Shown piece by piece: positions 1 through 7,733 of a DNA stretch of 62,755 bases. The stretch's first letter is position 1, and each line of letters starts with the position of its first letter. The notes beneath the pieces are model-generated. The model ran no database searches, had not been told where the DNA came from, and was given only the letters and a program-made list of their open reading frames with translations. The stretch covers positions 1-62,755 of the forward strand of contig CAWJFY010000001.1 in the NCBI GenBank assembly GCA_963842295.1. Direction: 5' to 3'. The stretch is from JAJNBA01 sp963842295. GTDB lineage: Bacteria > Actinomycetota > UBA4738 > HRBIN12. The position numbers were made by a program, and so were the translations under genes.

Positions 1-7
1 GCCGGGT

Positions 8-838
8 ATGCTCCCGCTTCACCAGACCACCCACCCCCGATGGACGCCCAGAGCCGGCGTCAAGAGCAACGATGGAGCATGGGTGCGAGAACTCGAGACG
101 CCTGACGAACGGCACGATCCGGCCGGTGCGGACCGCGCGACGACCGATCATTGGAGCGGGTCCCGGCACGTGGTGCAGGTACGGCCCCACGTATGGAACT
201 GGCTCGCGCCCCGGGTCGGCGGCGGCTCCGTTCTCGAGATCGGACCCGGGCTCCGACCCACCGCCCCCGTGGGCACCTCGACCTTCGTCGATGCATCGAC
301 CCACGCTCTCAGTCGTCTGGCTGCGCACGGCGGCCGTGTCGTTCCCGCGGACGAGAAGCTCCCCTTCCCCGACGGATCCTTCGACGCCGTCCTCGCCTTC
401 GAGGTCGTCGAACACGTCGAAGACGACACCGGCCTCCTCGGCGAGATCGCCCGTGTCACCCGCGCCGGTGGCATGCTGATCTTGTCGACACCCATCCACG
501 CGTCCATGTGGTCTCCGCTCGACGACGCGTGCCATCACGTCCGCCGCGACGAGCCCGAGGTCCTGTTCCGGAAGGTCCGCGATGCCGGCTTCGAGATCGG
601 CGGTTTCACGTGGGCTCCTGCCGGCCCTCGACGGCTCACGAGGATCAGGGCGCGTGCTCTCAGGTCGAACCGTCGGCTATCGACGGCCTTCGTCCAAACG
701 TTGATCTTTCCCTTCCACGCTGCGTACCAGCGGATGTTCGCGAGGCTCCGTTGGAGGTCGCCTGCGGACCCGGTGCCCCGCGAGGCCGATGACGTGATGC
801 TCTGGGCGACGCGAGGCGCGAGCCGATCGCCAGACTGA
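8..838 (+). CDS. Class I SAM-dependent methyltransferase
   Basis: The 276-residue protein has the Rossmann methyltransferase pattern: VLEIGPG (SAM-binding motif I, residues 75-81), an acidic loop and the post-motif stretch LPFPDGSFDAVLAFEVVEHV (about 118-137), then a hydrophobic strand with RAGGMLILSTP. This is the Methyltransf_11 type that usually modifies small molecules, lipids or glycans. The substrate cannot be told from sequence. The start is uncertain. ATG at 8 is the first in frame, GTG at 83 is an alternative, and because the window begins at base 1 the gene could also start further upstream. It ends before a strong hairpin and converges on the PRC-barrel gene. Confidence 0.85.
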   Translation: MLPLHQTTHPRWTPRAGVKSNDGAWVRELETPDERHDPAGADRATTDHWSGSRHVVQVRPHVWNWLAPRVGGGSVLEIGPGLRPTAPVGTSTFVDASTHALSRLAAHGGRVVPADEKLPFPDGSFDAVLAFEVVEHVEDDTGLLGEIARVTRAGGMLILSTPIHASMWSPLDDACHHVRRDEPEVLFRKVRDAGFEIGGFTWAPAGPRRLTRIRARALRSNRRLSTAFVQTLIFPFHAAYQRMFARLRWRSPADPVPREADDVMLWATRGASRSPD

Positions 839-861
839 TGGCAAAGGGGAGGCGCGAGGAT

Positions 862-905
862 GCGGTCGGACCCGGAGGGCCGTTCCGCCCTCCGGGTCCG
901 ACCGC
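862..905. terminator. Bidirectional intrinsic-type terminator hairpin
   Basis: A perfect 19-bp inverted repeat (862-880 with 887-905) encloses the 6-nt loop CGTTCC. It sits exactly between the convergent methyltransferase and PRC-barrel genes. There is no U tract, which is usual for high-GC actinobacterial terminators. Confidence 0.8.
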
Positions 906-917
906 GATCACTCCTGA

Positions 918-1262
918 CTAGCGGTAGTACCGCCCGTAGTACCCACCGAGCTCATCCTGATACGTGGGATCGATCCCACGCTCGGGGTCGAACTCGGGAG
1001 CGTTCTTGATCTCCTCCTTGGTTCGATCGACGTACACGACCCGGTTGTCGAGGTCGATCCGCTCGATCGTCTGGGCCGGCAGGATGACCTTCCGACCGAA
1101 GATCCACGGGCCCGTGTCCACCACGATGTGACTCTTGCCGGCATCGGCGGTCGACTCATCGACCTTCCCGATGCTTCCGTCAACCGCTTCGACCTTGAAG
1201 CCGGTGAGGTCGACGGCCGGTTCGAGCACCACCGTGGTGCGATACGTCCACATCTCCAACAT
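918..1262 (-). CDS. PRC-barrel domain protein
   Basis: The 114-residue protein matches a stand-alone PRC-barrel: FKVEAVDGSIGKVDE, then the strand SHIVVDTGPWIFGRKVILPAQTIERID and a second half RVVYVDRTKEEIKNAPEF. It is a small cytosolic beta-barrel family seen in stress and photosynthesis/RNA-processing contexts, often acting as an adaptor. The C-terminus is tyrosine- and glycine-rich (GGYYGRYYR). The start is ATG 1262, with AGGGAGGTG six bases upstream. It is divergent from a BON gene, and both have GGGTA-type -10 boxes, so a shared general-stress regulon is inferred. The molecular role is unknown. Confidence 0.85.
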   Translation of the reverse strand: MLEMWTYRTTVVLEPAVDLTGFKVEAVDGSIGKVDESTADAGKSHIVVDTGPWIFGRKVILPAQTIERIDLDNRVVYVDRTKEEIKNAPEFDPERGIDPTYQDELGGYYGRYYR

Positions 1263-1318
1263 GGGTCCACCTCCCTGGGATGCACGGCCGTCGGTTGCGA
1301 TCGGCCGTTACTTCGCCG

Positions 1319-1345
1319 CTACCCGGGACGCCATCGAGCGAAACC
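1319..1345 (-). promoter_or_regulatory. Putative stress-sigma (SigB/SigF-type) promoter of the PRC-barrel gene
   Basis: Read on the minus strand there is GGTTTC (1345-1340), a 15-nt spacer, and GGGTAG (1324-1319). This matches the GGTTT/GGGTA pattern of actinobacterial and Bacillus general-stress sigma factors. The predicted start of transcription lies about 50 nt before ATG 1262. Confidence 0.55.
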
Positions 1346-1355
1346 TGGACCGGGC

Positions 1356-1382
1356 GGGTTCGGAGCATGCTGCTTCGGGTAC
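1356..1382 (+). promoter_or_regulatory. Putative stress-sigma (SigB/SigF-type) promoter of the BON gene
   Basis: GGGTTC (1356-1361), a 15-nt spacer and GGGTAC (1377-1382) lie about 38 nt before ATG 1421. This is the same architecture as the divergent promoter next to it and as the promoter at 6072-6097 in front of another BON gene. Confidence 0.55.
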
Positions 1383-1420
1383 GAGATGAGGGACGCTGGG
1401 AAGGAGGGTGTCTCGAGTCG

Positions 1421-1828
1421 ATGGCCGGACCGTGGAAGATCCTTCCGATCGGCCGAGCGACCGCGGCTTGGTGGGCATGGAAGAACCGCCGAGAACTCGG
1501 CCGTTGGGCCGGCTTCGTATGGCGTGCCGTGCCGCCGTCCACGGCCGGCCGCGACGACGTGCTGGCGGAGGGCCGCCTCCGGGCGGCGCTGGCGAAGGAT
1601 CCCCGAACCCGGGGCGTCCCCTCGCTCGCCGTCCGTGTGGCGAACGGGACTGCGTTCCTGGAGGGGTACCTCGCGCCCGAGCTGCACGACCTCGTCGCCT
1701 CGATCGCCCAGAAGACGAAAGGCGTTCATAGGGTGGAATGCAGCATCCGCGACAAAGGGGCGCGCCGCACTCCGATGTCGCATGCGCACACGATCCCGGT
1801 TGCCGCGATCCCGCCGCGGCCGGCCTAG
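1421..1828 (+). CDS. BON domain protein
   Basis: The 135-residue protein has a BON domain in its C-terminal half. It shows an initial helix (LAEGRLRAALAKDPRTRG), then the strand-loop-helix VPSLAVRVANGTAFLEGYLAPELHDLVASIAQKTKGVHRVECSI. BON domains are found in OsmY-like stress proteins and are thought to bind membranes or phospholipids. The N-terminus is a basic, tryptophan-rich helix with no clear signal peptide. Start ATG 1421 was chosen because AGGAGG lies at 1402-1407 and the promoter above would exclude the longer reading frame from 1280. It is divergent from the PRC-barrel gene. A second BON protein is encoded at 6125. Confidence 0.75.
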   Translation: MAGPWKILPIGRATAAWWAWKNRRELGRWAGFVWRAVPPSTAGRDDVLAEGRLRAALAKDPRTRGVPSLAVRVANGTAFLEGYLAPELHDLVASIAQKTKGVHRVECSIRDKGARRTPMSHAHTIPVAAIPPRPA

Positions 1829-1938
1829 CTACTCCTCCGCCAGGTCGACCTCTCGATCCATCGCGTCCGGAGGCACCGTCCCGACCGTGCCACGCCGGAT
1901 CGCACGGAGATAGAGCCGACCACATGGCGAGCCGCCAG

Positions 1939-1964
1939 ATGGTCCCCGCTCGCCAGCGGGCCAT
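1939..1964. terminator. Hairpin between convergent BON and histidine kinase genes
   Basis: The stem pairs CCCGCT (1945-1950) with AGCGGG (1955-1960), loop CGCC, and is extended by ATGG/CCAT across a two-base bulge. It lies in the 142-nt convergent gap, so a bidirectional terminator is the simplest reading. No U tract is present. Confidence 0.5.
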
Positions 1965-1970
1965 GGTGGA

Positions 1971-3068
1971 TCAGGGCGCCTCCACGGGAGCACCCAGGGG
2001 CATCCAGCATTCGAGGACCGAACCTTCGCTGGGTCGGCTCTCGATGCGGCACCAGCCGCCGGCGAGCTCGGCCCGTTCGGTGACGGTGGCGAGCCCGAGG
2101 TGACCGGGGAGAGGCGTCTCGGCCGGATCGAAGCCTTCGCCGTCATCCACGATCCTCAGGAGAAGCCCCCCCTCCACGGACGACAGCCGGACCTCGACGT
2201 GGGTGGCGTTCGCGTGCTTCCGGACGTTGGCCACCGCCTCCTGGGCGATCCGATAGAACGCGACACGAGCTTCGGGGACGGGCTCATGGTCGAGCTCGTC
2301 GATCACTTCCCACGTCCAGCCGGTTTCCGTGGCGGCATGCTCCAGGTACATCCCGATCGCCGGGGTAAGCCCCTCGAGATCGAGCGTCACGGGTCGCAGC
2401 TCGAAGAGGAGGTTCCTGAGCCGGTCGATCGCGGAACGGAGCTCCTCTGCGAGCTCCCTGAGCTCGAACGCGTCGACGCGTTCGGGACGATCGAGCAGCA
2501 GCTGGAGACGCATGTCCACGGCGCTCATGACCTGGATCGGGTCGTCGTGGATGTCGGCGGCGATCCTTCGACGCTCCTCCTCCTGGGCGGTCTCGAGCAG
2601 CTGCGCCAGGTCGCGTCGCTGCGCCACCATCCGCTGCACGTCCTCGAGACTCGCTCGGAGCTTGTCCTCGGCCTGCTTCTGCGCGGTGATGTCCACCATC
2701 ACACCTCGCCAGTACAGGACGGTGCCGTCCTCGGCCGGGACGGGAACGGCCTCGTCGCGGATCCATACCTCCCGCCCGTCTTTCGCGCGGATCCGATAGT
2801 CGCTCAGGAATCGTTCTCCCTTGACGTTGGAGGCTCTGTGCTCTCGGACCACGCGCTCCCGATCGCCCGGGTGGAGGGAGCGGACCCATAGCTCCGCGTC
2901 GCGCATCCATTCCTCGACGCTGTAGCCGAGCAGCCCGACGATCTGCGGACTCGTGTAGAGGTTGGTGGAGAGCTCGTCCGGCCGATCGATGTAGAGGATC
3001 GCCGGCGCGCCCTCGACGAGCGCGCGGTAGGCGTCCGGGTGCAGCTCCTGGCCGGGCCATCCCTTCAT
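1971..3068 (-). CDS. PAS-domain sensor histidine kinase (HisKA_3/NarL-LiaS type)
   Basis: This 365-residue soluble kinase has a PAS domain with PAC tail (about 10-135: YRIRAKDGREVWIRDEAVPV...GVMVDITAQKQAED). A dimerisation/phosphoacceptor helix follows, EEERRRIAADIHDDPIQ with H174. It ends in an HATPase_c domain with an N-box (FYRIAQEAVANVRKHANA) and a G-box (DDGEGFDP). There is no transmembrane segment, so it should sense a cytoplasmic signal. Kinases of this class normally phosphorylate a LuxR-type response regulator, but none lies nearby. ATG 3068 sits 3 nt after the stop of the M20 peptidase, so the two genes are probably co-transcribed. Confidence 0.9.
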   Translation of the reverse strand: MKGWPGQELHPDAYRALVEGAPAILYIDRPDELSTNLYTSPQIVGLLGYSVEEWMRDAELWVRSLHPGDRERVVREHRASNVKGERFLSDYRIRAKDGREVWIRDEAVPVPAEDGTVLYWRGVMVDITAQKQAEDKLRASLEDVQRMVAQRRDLAQLLETAQEEERRRIAADIHDDPIQVMSAVDMRLQLLLDRPERVDAFELRELAEELRSAIDRLRNLLFELRPVTLDLEGLTPAIGMYLEHAATETGWTWEVIDELDHEPVPEARVAFYRIAQEAVANVRKHANATHVEVRLSSVEGGLLLRIVDDGEGFDPAETPLPGHLGLATVTERAELAGGWCRIESRPSEGSVLECWMPLGAPVEAP

Positions 3069-3071
3069 CGG

Positions 3072-4223
3072 TCACACCCGCGAGATGATCGTCGCGAGCA
3101 GCGCGATGCGCGGGACGATGCTCGTGAGATCCACCCACTCGGCCGGCCCGTGATCGTCGCCCCCGACGGGCCCGAGGCCGTCGATCGTCGGCGTCCCGGC
3201 CGAGCTCGTGGTGTTCGCGTCGGAGGCGCCGCCGGTCGCAGCGTCCCGCAGCTCGAACCCGAGCTCCGAGGCGGCGCCGACGGCGATGTCCACCAGTCGC
3301 CGCGCTCCTTCACGTTTCTCCATCGGACGATGCCAGCCGTGCGTATCGATCGTGATCCTCACGTCCGGAACAGTGACGTCGGCGCAGATCCGGGCCACCT
3401 CTGCCTCGGCCTCCTCCAACGTGACCAGCTCGGGCGAGCGGAGGTCGACCTGGAGCTCACACCGTTCGGCAACGACGTTCGAACGAGTACCTCCCCGAAC
3501 CACCCCGACGTTGGATGTCACGCCCGGCCAGCGACCGTTGAGACCCTGCAGGGCGAGGATCGTGTGTGCCGCTTGCAGGACGGCGTTGCGCCCCTTCTCG
3601 GGCTCCACACCGGCGTGTGCGGCTCGACCCGCGATCTCGATCGTGAAGTCCGTGATCCCTTTCCGCGACGAGACGATGTCGCCGTTCTCCCGGGCGCCCT
3701 CGAGCACCAACGCGGCATCGTGCGCCGTCGCGAGCTCCCGGATGATCGGTCCGGAGTACGGCGACCCGATCTCCTCGTCAGGGTTGCAGACGTACGTGAT
3801 CGTGCCGAAGCCGTCGAAACCCACGTCCTGCAGGACGTGCGTCGCGAAGAAGCCTCCGAGGAGACCCGCCTTCATGTCGGACACGCCGGGGCCGCGCGCG
3901 ATGTCGCCGTCGACGATGAACGGGCGCTCGGCCGCCGTGCCGTCGTCGAAGACGGTATCCATGTGCCCAACCAGCAGGACGTTCGGTCCGCCCGCCCCTC
4001 GGAGCCTGCCGATGAGGAGGTCACCGAGCCTCGGTTCGCCGTCGTGAGGGCGCCGCTCGACCTCCCACCCGTGATCCAGGAAGCGGCGCTCGCACATGTC
4101 GGCGATCGTATTCACGCCTTGGGGCGAGTAGGAACCGCAGTCGACGTTGACCATCGTCTCGAGCGTTTCGAGGAACTCGGGGTAGCGGGCTTCTGTGCGG
4201 TCGCGAAGGGCCTGGGCATCCAT
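3072..4223 (-). CDS. M20 family metallopeptidase (glutamate carboxypeptidase-like)
   Basis: The protein shows the zinc-ligand landmarks of the M20/CPG2 family: VGHMDTVFD, GVSDMKAG, NPDEEIGS (catalytic Glu pair), a lid-domain HAGVEPEKG and a late GASDANTTS. Such enzymes remove C-terminal glutamate or hydrolyse acylated amino acids in the cytosol. The start is set at ATG 4223, because a minus-strand TAGCGT -10 box (4240-4235) lies 11 nt upstream. ATG 4244 would fall outside the transcript. It probably forms an operon with the histidine kinase 3 nt downstream and is divergent from the alcohol dehydrogenase. Confidence 0.88.
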   Translation of the reverse strand: MDAQALRDRTEARYPEFLETLETMVNVDCGSYSPQGVNTIADMCERRFLDHGWEVERRPHDGEPRLGDLLIGRLRGAGGPNVLLVGHMDTVFDDGTAAERPFIVDGDIARGPGVSDMKAGLLGGFFATHVLQDVGFDGFGTITYVCNPDEEIGSPYSGPIIRELATAHDAALVLEGARENGDIVSSRKGITDFTIEIAGRAAHAGVEPEKGRNAVLQAAHTILALQGLNGRWPGVTSNVGVVRGGTRSNVVAERCELQVDLRSPELVTLEEAEAEVARICADVTVPDVRITIDTHGWHRPMEKREGARRLVDIAVGAASELGFELRDAATGGASDANTTSSAGTPTIDGLGPVGGDDHGPAEWVDLTSIVPRIALLATIISRV

Positions 4224-4234
4224 CGGTGAAGCCG

Positions 4235-4244
4235 ACGCTAGCAT
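4235..4244. promoter_or_regulatory. Overlapping divergent -10 boxes
   Basis: ACGCTAGCAT carries TAGCAT for the plus strand (4239-4244) and TAGCGT for the minus strand (4240-4235). They serve the alcohol dehydrogenase and M20 peptidase genes. The overlap means polymerases at the two promoters should compete. Confidence 0.45.
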
Positions 4245-4272
4245 GAGCCGCTCGCAGCCGAAGGGAGAGAGT

Positions 4273-5382
4273 GTGTCGCGGAAGGGGACCGGGGCGGTGG
4301 TGGACGAGGCCGGGTCCGGCGTCCACATCGAGGAGCTGCGGATCGATCCTCCAGGTCGCGATGAGGTGCTGGTTCGAATGGTGGCGAGCGGCGTCTGCCA
4401 CTCGGATCTCTGGGCGATCGAGCACGGGAACTGGGGCGCTCCGTTCCCGATGCTGCTTGGTCACGAGGGAGCGGGCATCGTCGAGGAGGTGGGCGACGGG
4501 GTTCGGTCCCCCGCCGTCGGCGATCCGGTCGTGCTGGCCTGGGCGGTGCCGTGCGGATCATGTGCTCCCTGCCGGCGCGGCGTCCCGCGACGATGCTCCC
4601 ATGCGTGGGTGCAGCCTCCGCGCGTCCACCGGGCGCGGGATGCCGCGCCACTCGCGGGAACGCTCTCGCTCGGCACCCTCGCGACGCACACCGTCGTGCA
4701 CGCCGCGCAAGCGATCCCGATGCCGGACGACCTGCCGCTGCGGAGCGGATGCCTCCTCGGCTGCGGCGTCTCCACCGGGGTGGGCGCGGCGACCCAGACG
4801 GCGAAGGTGTGGCCCGGCTCCCGCGTGGCGGTGATCGGGCTCGGCGGGATCGGCCTGGCCGCGCTCCAGGGGGCGCGGATCGCCGGCGCCGAGCGGCTGA
4901 TCGCCGTGGACCTCGCCGCTCCCAAGCTCGAGTGGGCGAAGCGATTCGGAGCGACGGACACCGTCGATGCCTCGGGCGTCGACGCCGTCGCGGCGGTTCG
5001 CGAGCTCACGAAGGGCGACGGCGTCGACTTCGCCTTCGAGGCCACCGGCGTGCCGGAGGTCGTGTCGCAGGCCGTCGCGATGCTCGACTACGCTGGGATC
5101 GCTGTCGCGATCGGGGTCCCGCCGATCCCCGCACACGTCACCCTCGAGTGGAACGGGACCGAGGACGCCGCCTACCCGCGCAAGACGTCGCTGCTCATCA
5201 CCGATGGTGGCGATCCGATCCCCTCGGAGGACTTCCCCGAGATGGCGGGATGGGCACTCGACGGACGACTGGACCTCGATGGCATGGTCAGCAGGGAGGT
5301 CGGCCTCGACGATCTCGACGAAGCCTTCCGCGCCATGCTCGCCGGCGAGGTGATCCGCTCCGTCGTGGTGTTCGACGCATGA
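4273..5382 (+). CDS. Zinc-dependent alcohol dehydrogenase (class III-like, MDR family)
   Basis: The 369-residue protein has the medium-chain dehydrogenase layout: catalytic zinc Cys in VASGVCHSDL, GHEGAGIVEEVG, and a four-cysteine structural zinc lobe (CGSCAPCRRGVPRRC). The NAD(P) fold follows with VIGLGGIGLAALQG and acidic VDLAAPK. The best family match is the actinobacterial group that includes NDMA-dependent and mycothiol-dependent formaldehyde dehydrogenases, and the exact substrate is open. GTG 4273 has AAGGGAG 5 nt upstream and follows the predicted transcription start, so it is preferred over ATG 4243. The stop overlaps the next gene by ATGA, which suggests coupled translation. Confidence 0.88.
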   Translation: MSRKGTGAVVDEAGSGVHIEELRIDPPGRDEVLVRMVASGVCHSDLWAIEHGNWGAPFPMLLGHEGAGIVEEVGDGVRSPAVGDPVVLAWAVPCGSCAPCRRGVPRRCSHAWVQPPRVHRARDAAPLAGTLSLGTLATHTVVHAAQAIPMPDDLPLRSGCLLGCGVSTGVGAATQTAKVWPGSRVAVIGLGGIGLAALQGARIAGAERLIAVDLAAPKLEWAKRFGATDTVDASGVDAVAAVRELTKGDGVDFAFEATGVPEVVSQAVAMLDYAGIAVAIGVPPIPAHVTLEWNGTEDAAYPRKTSLLITDGGDPIPSEDFPEMAGWALDGRLDLDGMVSREVGLDDLDEAFRAMLAGEVIRSVVVFDA

Positions 5383-6077
5383 CCGAGACGATCACGAGCG
5401 TTGTCCGCGGCGACCTGAACAGCTGGTGGCGCTTCGGGATCCCACTCGTGCTTCCGATCGAGCGGGCGCTTTTCCGCGTCCGGGTCGGGGGGATCCACCA
5501 CGTTCCCTTGGCGGGGCCGGCGATCCTCGCGTTCGTTCACATCAGCGTGCTGGACGGGCCGTGCCTGGCCATCGAAGTCGCATGGCGCCGCCGGCGGGCG
5601 GTGCGCTTCCTCGTCGCTGCCGAGGCGTTCGATCATCCGGTGAACGGATGGTTCCTCCGCAGGTTCCGCCAGATCCCCATCCGTCGTGGACGAGGCGATG
5701 CCGGTGCTCTGGACGAGGCGACCGCGACGATCCGACGCGGGGCGCTCGCTGCGATCGCGCCGGAAGGAGCCGTGAACCCGAGCCCGGGCGAGCTCCAGCG
5801 GATCCGAAGCGGGATCGCCCGCATCGCCTTGCCGACCGGCGCCCCGGTGATCCCGGTCGGGATCTGGGGCACGCACGGTCGCTGGTCCAAGTCGGGTCGT
5901 CACTGGGGTCGTCCGTGGCGCCCGCGTCTCGGCCTGGCCTTCGGAGAGCCGATCGAGCCGACGGGCGACGTTTCCCGGCCGGAGGACATCGACTCCTTCC
6001 TCGAGCGCGTATCGGAAGGGCTGGAGCGGCAGCTCTCAGCGGCGCGCATATTGGCGGGCGATCCCCAGCCCGGTTAG
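5379..6077 (+). CDS. 1-acyl-sn-glycerol-3-phosphate acyltransferase (PlsC-like)
   Basis: The 232-residue protein has the acyltransferase HX4D block (HISVLD, H54 and D59) and the substrate-binding APEGAVNP. A late PVIPVGIWGTHG strand is typical of PlsC. It would transfer an acyl chain to lysophosphatidate or a related lysophospholipid at the inner membrane face. The usual Asn before the catalytic His is replaced by Val (FVHIS). ATG 5379 overlaps the dehydrogenase stop by 4 nt, so a combined aldehyde/alcohol and lipid role is possible but not shown. Confidence 0.82.
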   Translation: MTETITSVVRGDLNSWWRFGIPLVLPIERALFRVRVGGIHHVPLAGPAILAFVHISVLDGPCLAIEVAWRRRRAVRFLVAAEAFDHPVNGWFLRRFRQIPIRRGRGDAGALDEATATIRRGALAAIAPEGAVNPSPGELQRIRSGIARIALPTGAPVIPVGIWGTHGRWSKSGRHWGRPWRPRLGLAFGEPIEPTGDVSRPEDIDSFLERVSEGLERQLSAARILAGDPQPG

Positions 6078-6097
6078 GCCTCACGCGTCGCGGGTAC
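6072..6097 (+). promoter_or_regulatory. Putative stress-sigma promoter of the second BON gene
   Basis: GGTTAG (6072-6077), a 14-nt spacer and GGGTAC (6092-6097) lie 27 nt before ATG 6125. The -35 box overlaps the stop codon of the acyltransferase gene. Confidence 0.5.
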
Positions 6098-6124
6098 TCA
6101 CGAAGATGACGGAGGTGGTCATCG

Positions 6125-6424
6125 ATGATGAGTCCCTGGGCATACCCGGAGAATCGCTACTACTACGAGTGGTACGCCGATGAGCAGACCCACGAGAGAT
6201 CGGACGGCGAGATCAAGCAGGATCTCCTCGACCAGATCAGAACGGGTCCGTACGAGGATCAATACGACATCGAGGTCGACGTGAAGAAAGGCGTCGTGAT
6301 CCTCACCGGCACGGCGAAGACCACGGTGGCCAAGCGGGCCGCCGGCGACGACGCTTGGGACACGCGTGGCGTCACGGACGTGAGCAACCAGATCCAGGTC
6401 AAGAGCGCAGTCCCGGTCGCCTGA
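6125..6424 (+). CDS. BON domain protein
   Basis: The 99-residue protein is nearly all BON domain: SDGEIKQDLLDQIRTGPYED, then YDIEVDVKKGVVILTGTAKTTVAKRAAGDDAWDTRGVTDVSNQIQV. An aromatic, acidic N-terminus (YYYEWYADEQ) precedes it. There is no signal peptide. GGAGGTGG at 6111-6118 is an excellent ribosome site for ATG 6125. Together with the gene at 1421 it forms a pair of BON proteins with matching promoters. The gene is followed by a terminator and converges on the sigma factor gene. Confidence 0.85.
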   Translation: MMSPWAYPENRYYYEWYADEQTHERSDGEIKQDLLDQIRTGPYEDQYDIEVDVKKGVVILTGTAKTTVAKRAAGDDAWDTRGVTDVSNQIQVKSAVPVA

Positions 6425-6447
6425 CGACCGGACTGCGCTCCAAGACG

Positions 6448-6477
6448 AAGGGCGGGCTCCCGAGGGGGCCCGCCCTT
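6448..6477. terminator. Bidirectional terminator hairpin
   Basis: AAGGGCGGGC (6448-6457) pairs with GCCCGCCCTT (6468-6477) around a 10-nt loop, between convergent genes. It is a 10-bp perfect stem with A/T ends, close to the classical form. Confidence 0.8.
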
Positions 6478-6506
6478 GTCCTACTTCCGAACCAGCCCCA
6501 GGCGGC

Positions 6507-7442
6507 CTAGCCGCCCAGTGCGACGCCGGTGATCAGGTTCGAGTCGCGGAGCTTCCGCAGCGCCTCACGCTCGATCAGGCGAACCCGCTCGCCCGAGAGT
6601 CCCAGCACCTTCCCGGTCTCCCGCAGCGAGAGCGGCTGCCCGTTCTCGAGTCCGTAACGGAGCGCCACCACGTGCCGCTCGCGCTCGTCGAGCACCTTGT
6701 CGACCGCTCCGCCGATCTCCTCGCGGAGCAGCTGGTCCTCGACCTCTGCGAAGCCCGCCTCGGAATCGATCTCCTCGATCAGGTCTCCGAGCTCGGTGTC
6801 CTCGCCCACCGGCGACTGGAGGGACAGCGGCTCGCGCCGGCCCATCTCCGTGAGGTCGTCGATCTCGTCGACCGTGGTGTCGAGAGCCTTCGCCAGCTCC
6901 TCGCGCGAGGGCTCACGGCCCATCGACTGCGCGAACTGGAACCGCGTGCGGTTGAGCTTCCGCAGCCGGTCGTGGATGTGGACCGGCAGCCGGATCGAAC
7001 GTGAGCGGTCGGCGATCGCCCGGGTGATGCCCTGGCGGATCCACCATGTCGCGTAGGTCGAGAACTTGAACCCCCGGCGCCAGTCGAACAGCTCGACGGC
7101 TCGCATGAGGCCGATGTTCCCCTCCTGGATCAGGTCGAGGAGAGGCAGCCCCTGGCCCTGGTACTTCCGTGCCACGGAGACCACCAGCCGGAGGTTCGCC
7201 ATGATGAAACGCTGCCGCGCGGCCTCCGCCGTCCGCATGTCGCGGCGGGCCTTCGCGATGCTCTTCTCCGACCGGAGACGGCCGGCACGGAGGCGGTCCT
7301 CCGCCTCCTTGCCCGCCTCGATCGTCATGGCGAGCTCGACCTCTTCCTCCTTGGTGAGCAGCGGCTCTCGAGCCGCCGCCTCGAGGTAGAGGCGCAGGTC
7401 GTCAGCGTCGTCGGTCCCAAGGGGACGCGCCGGCTCAGGCAC
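6507..7442 (-). CDS. RNA polymerase sigma-70 factor, group 1/2 (SigA/SigB-like)
   Basis: The 311-residue protein contains region 1.2 (DDLRLYLEAAAREPLLTKEEEVELA) and region 2 with ANLRLVVSVARKY, LIQEGNIGLMRAVE and the melting/-10 helix FSTYATWWIRQGITRAIAD. Region 3 (RKLNRTRFQFAQSMGREPSREELA) and the region 4 helix-turn-helix (LSLRETGKVLGLSGERVRLIEREALRKLR) follow. It lacks the long region 1.1 of a primary sigma, so a group 2 stationary/stress sigma is more likely than the main housekeeping factor, though some primary sigmas are this short. GTG 7442 has GGAGGAG 11 nt upstream. Confidence 0.92.
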   Translation of the reverse strand: MPEPARPLGTDDADDLRLYLEAAAREPLLTKEEEVELAMTIEAGKEAEDRLRAGRLRSEKSIAKARRDMRTAEAARQRFIMANLRLVVSVARKYQGQGLPLLDLIQEGNIGLMRAVELFDWRRGFKFSTYATWWIRQGITRAIADRSRSIRLPVHIHDRLRKLNRTRFQFAQSMGREPSREELAKALDTTVDEIDDLTEMGRREPLSLQSPVGEDTELGDLIEEIDSEAGFAEVEDQLLREEIGGAVDKVLDERERHVVALRYGLENGQPLSLRETGKVLGLSGERVRLIEREALRKLRDSNLITGVALGG

Positions 7443-7733
7443 TTCGTATCACGCTCCTCCCCAGGTGCCGCCCGCTCCGCAGGGGCCGTACCCGGGCTCT
7501 CGGTTGTCCGACCGCACGACCACGTAGGCAAACCTAACTAGGCGTTTCCCCTGGTCGCTCGATCCCATGGTAGGGGCACCTTCCATCTCTGTAAAGCCGA
7601 ACCCGTGTGGCGGTCCTGTGAAAAAAGACTGCCGCGCACAGATTGCCACGCCATCCAGACGTGGATACCCGCATGTGGAAACAACAAACACCCTCCGGGC
7701 ATTTCCGACTTTCGGCCTCGCCCTGACCCGTGG
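7443..7733. other. 291-nt gap upstream of the sigma gene
   Basis: This is the longest gap without a gene. It holds a possible stress-type promoter reading toward the sigma gene (GTGTTT at 7691-7686, 15-nt spacer, GGGTAT at 7670-7665, minus strand), which would give a leader of about 215 nt. It also holds a six-base T run on the minus strand (7626-7621) and a small stem CTGACC/GGTCAG at 7723-7737 over the AAA ATPase stop codon. The 80-codon reading frame at 7449-7691 does not resemble a protein. Confidence 0.4.

Noticed and set aside
7449..7691. 80-codon minus-strand frame upstream of the sigma gene
   Set aside because: Low-complexity end, no ribosome site, and it starts within the predicted promoter; better explained as the sigma mRNA leader region.
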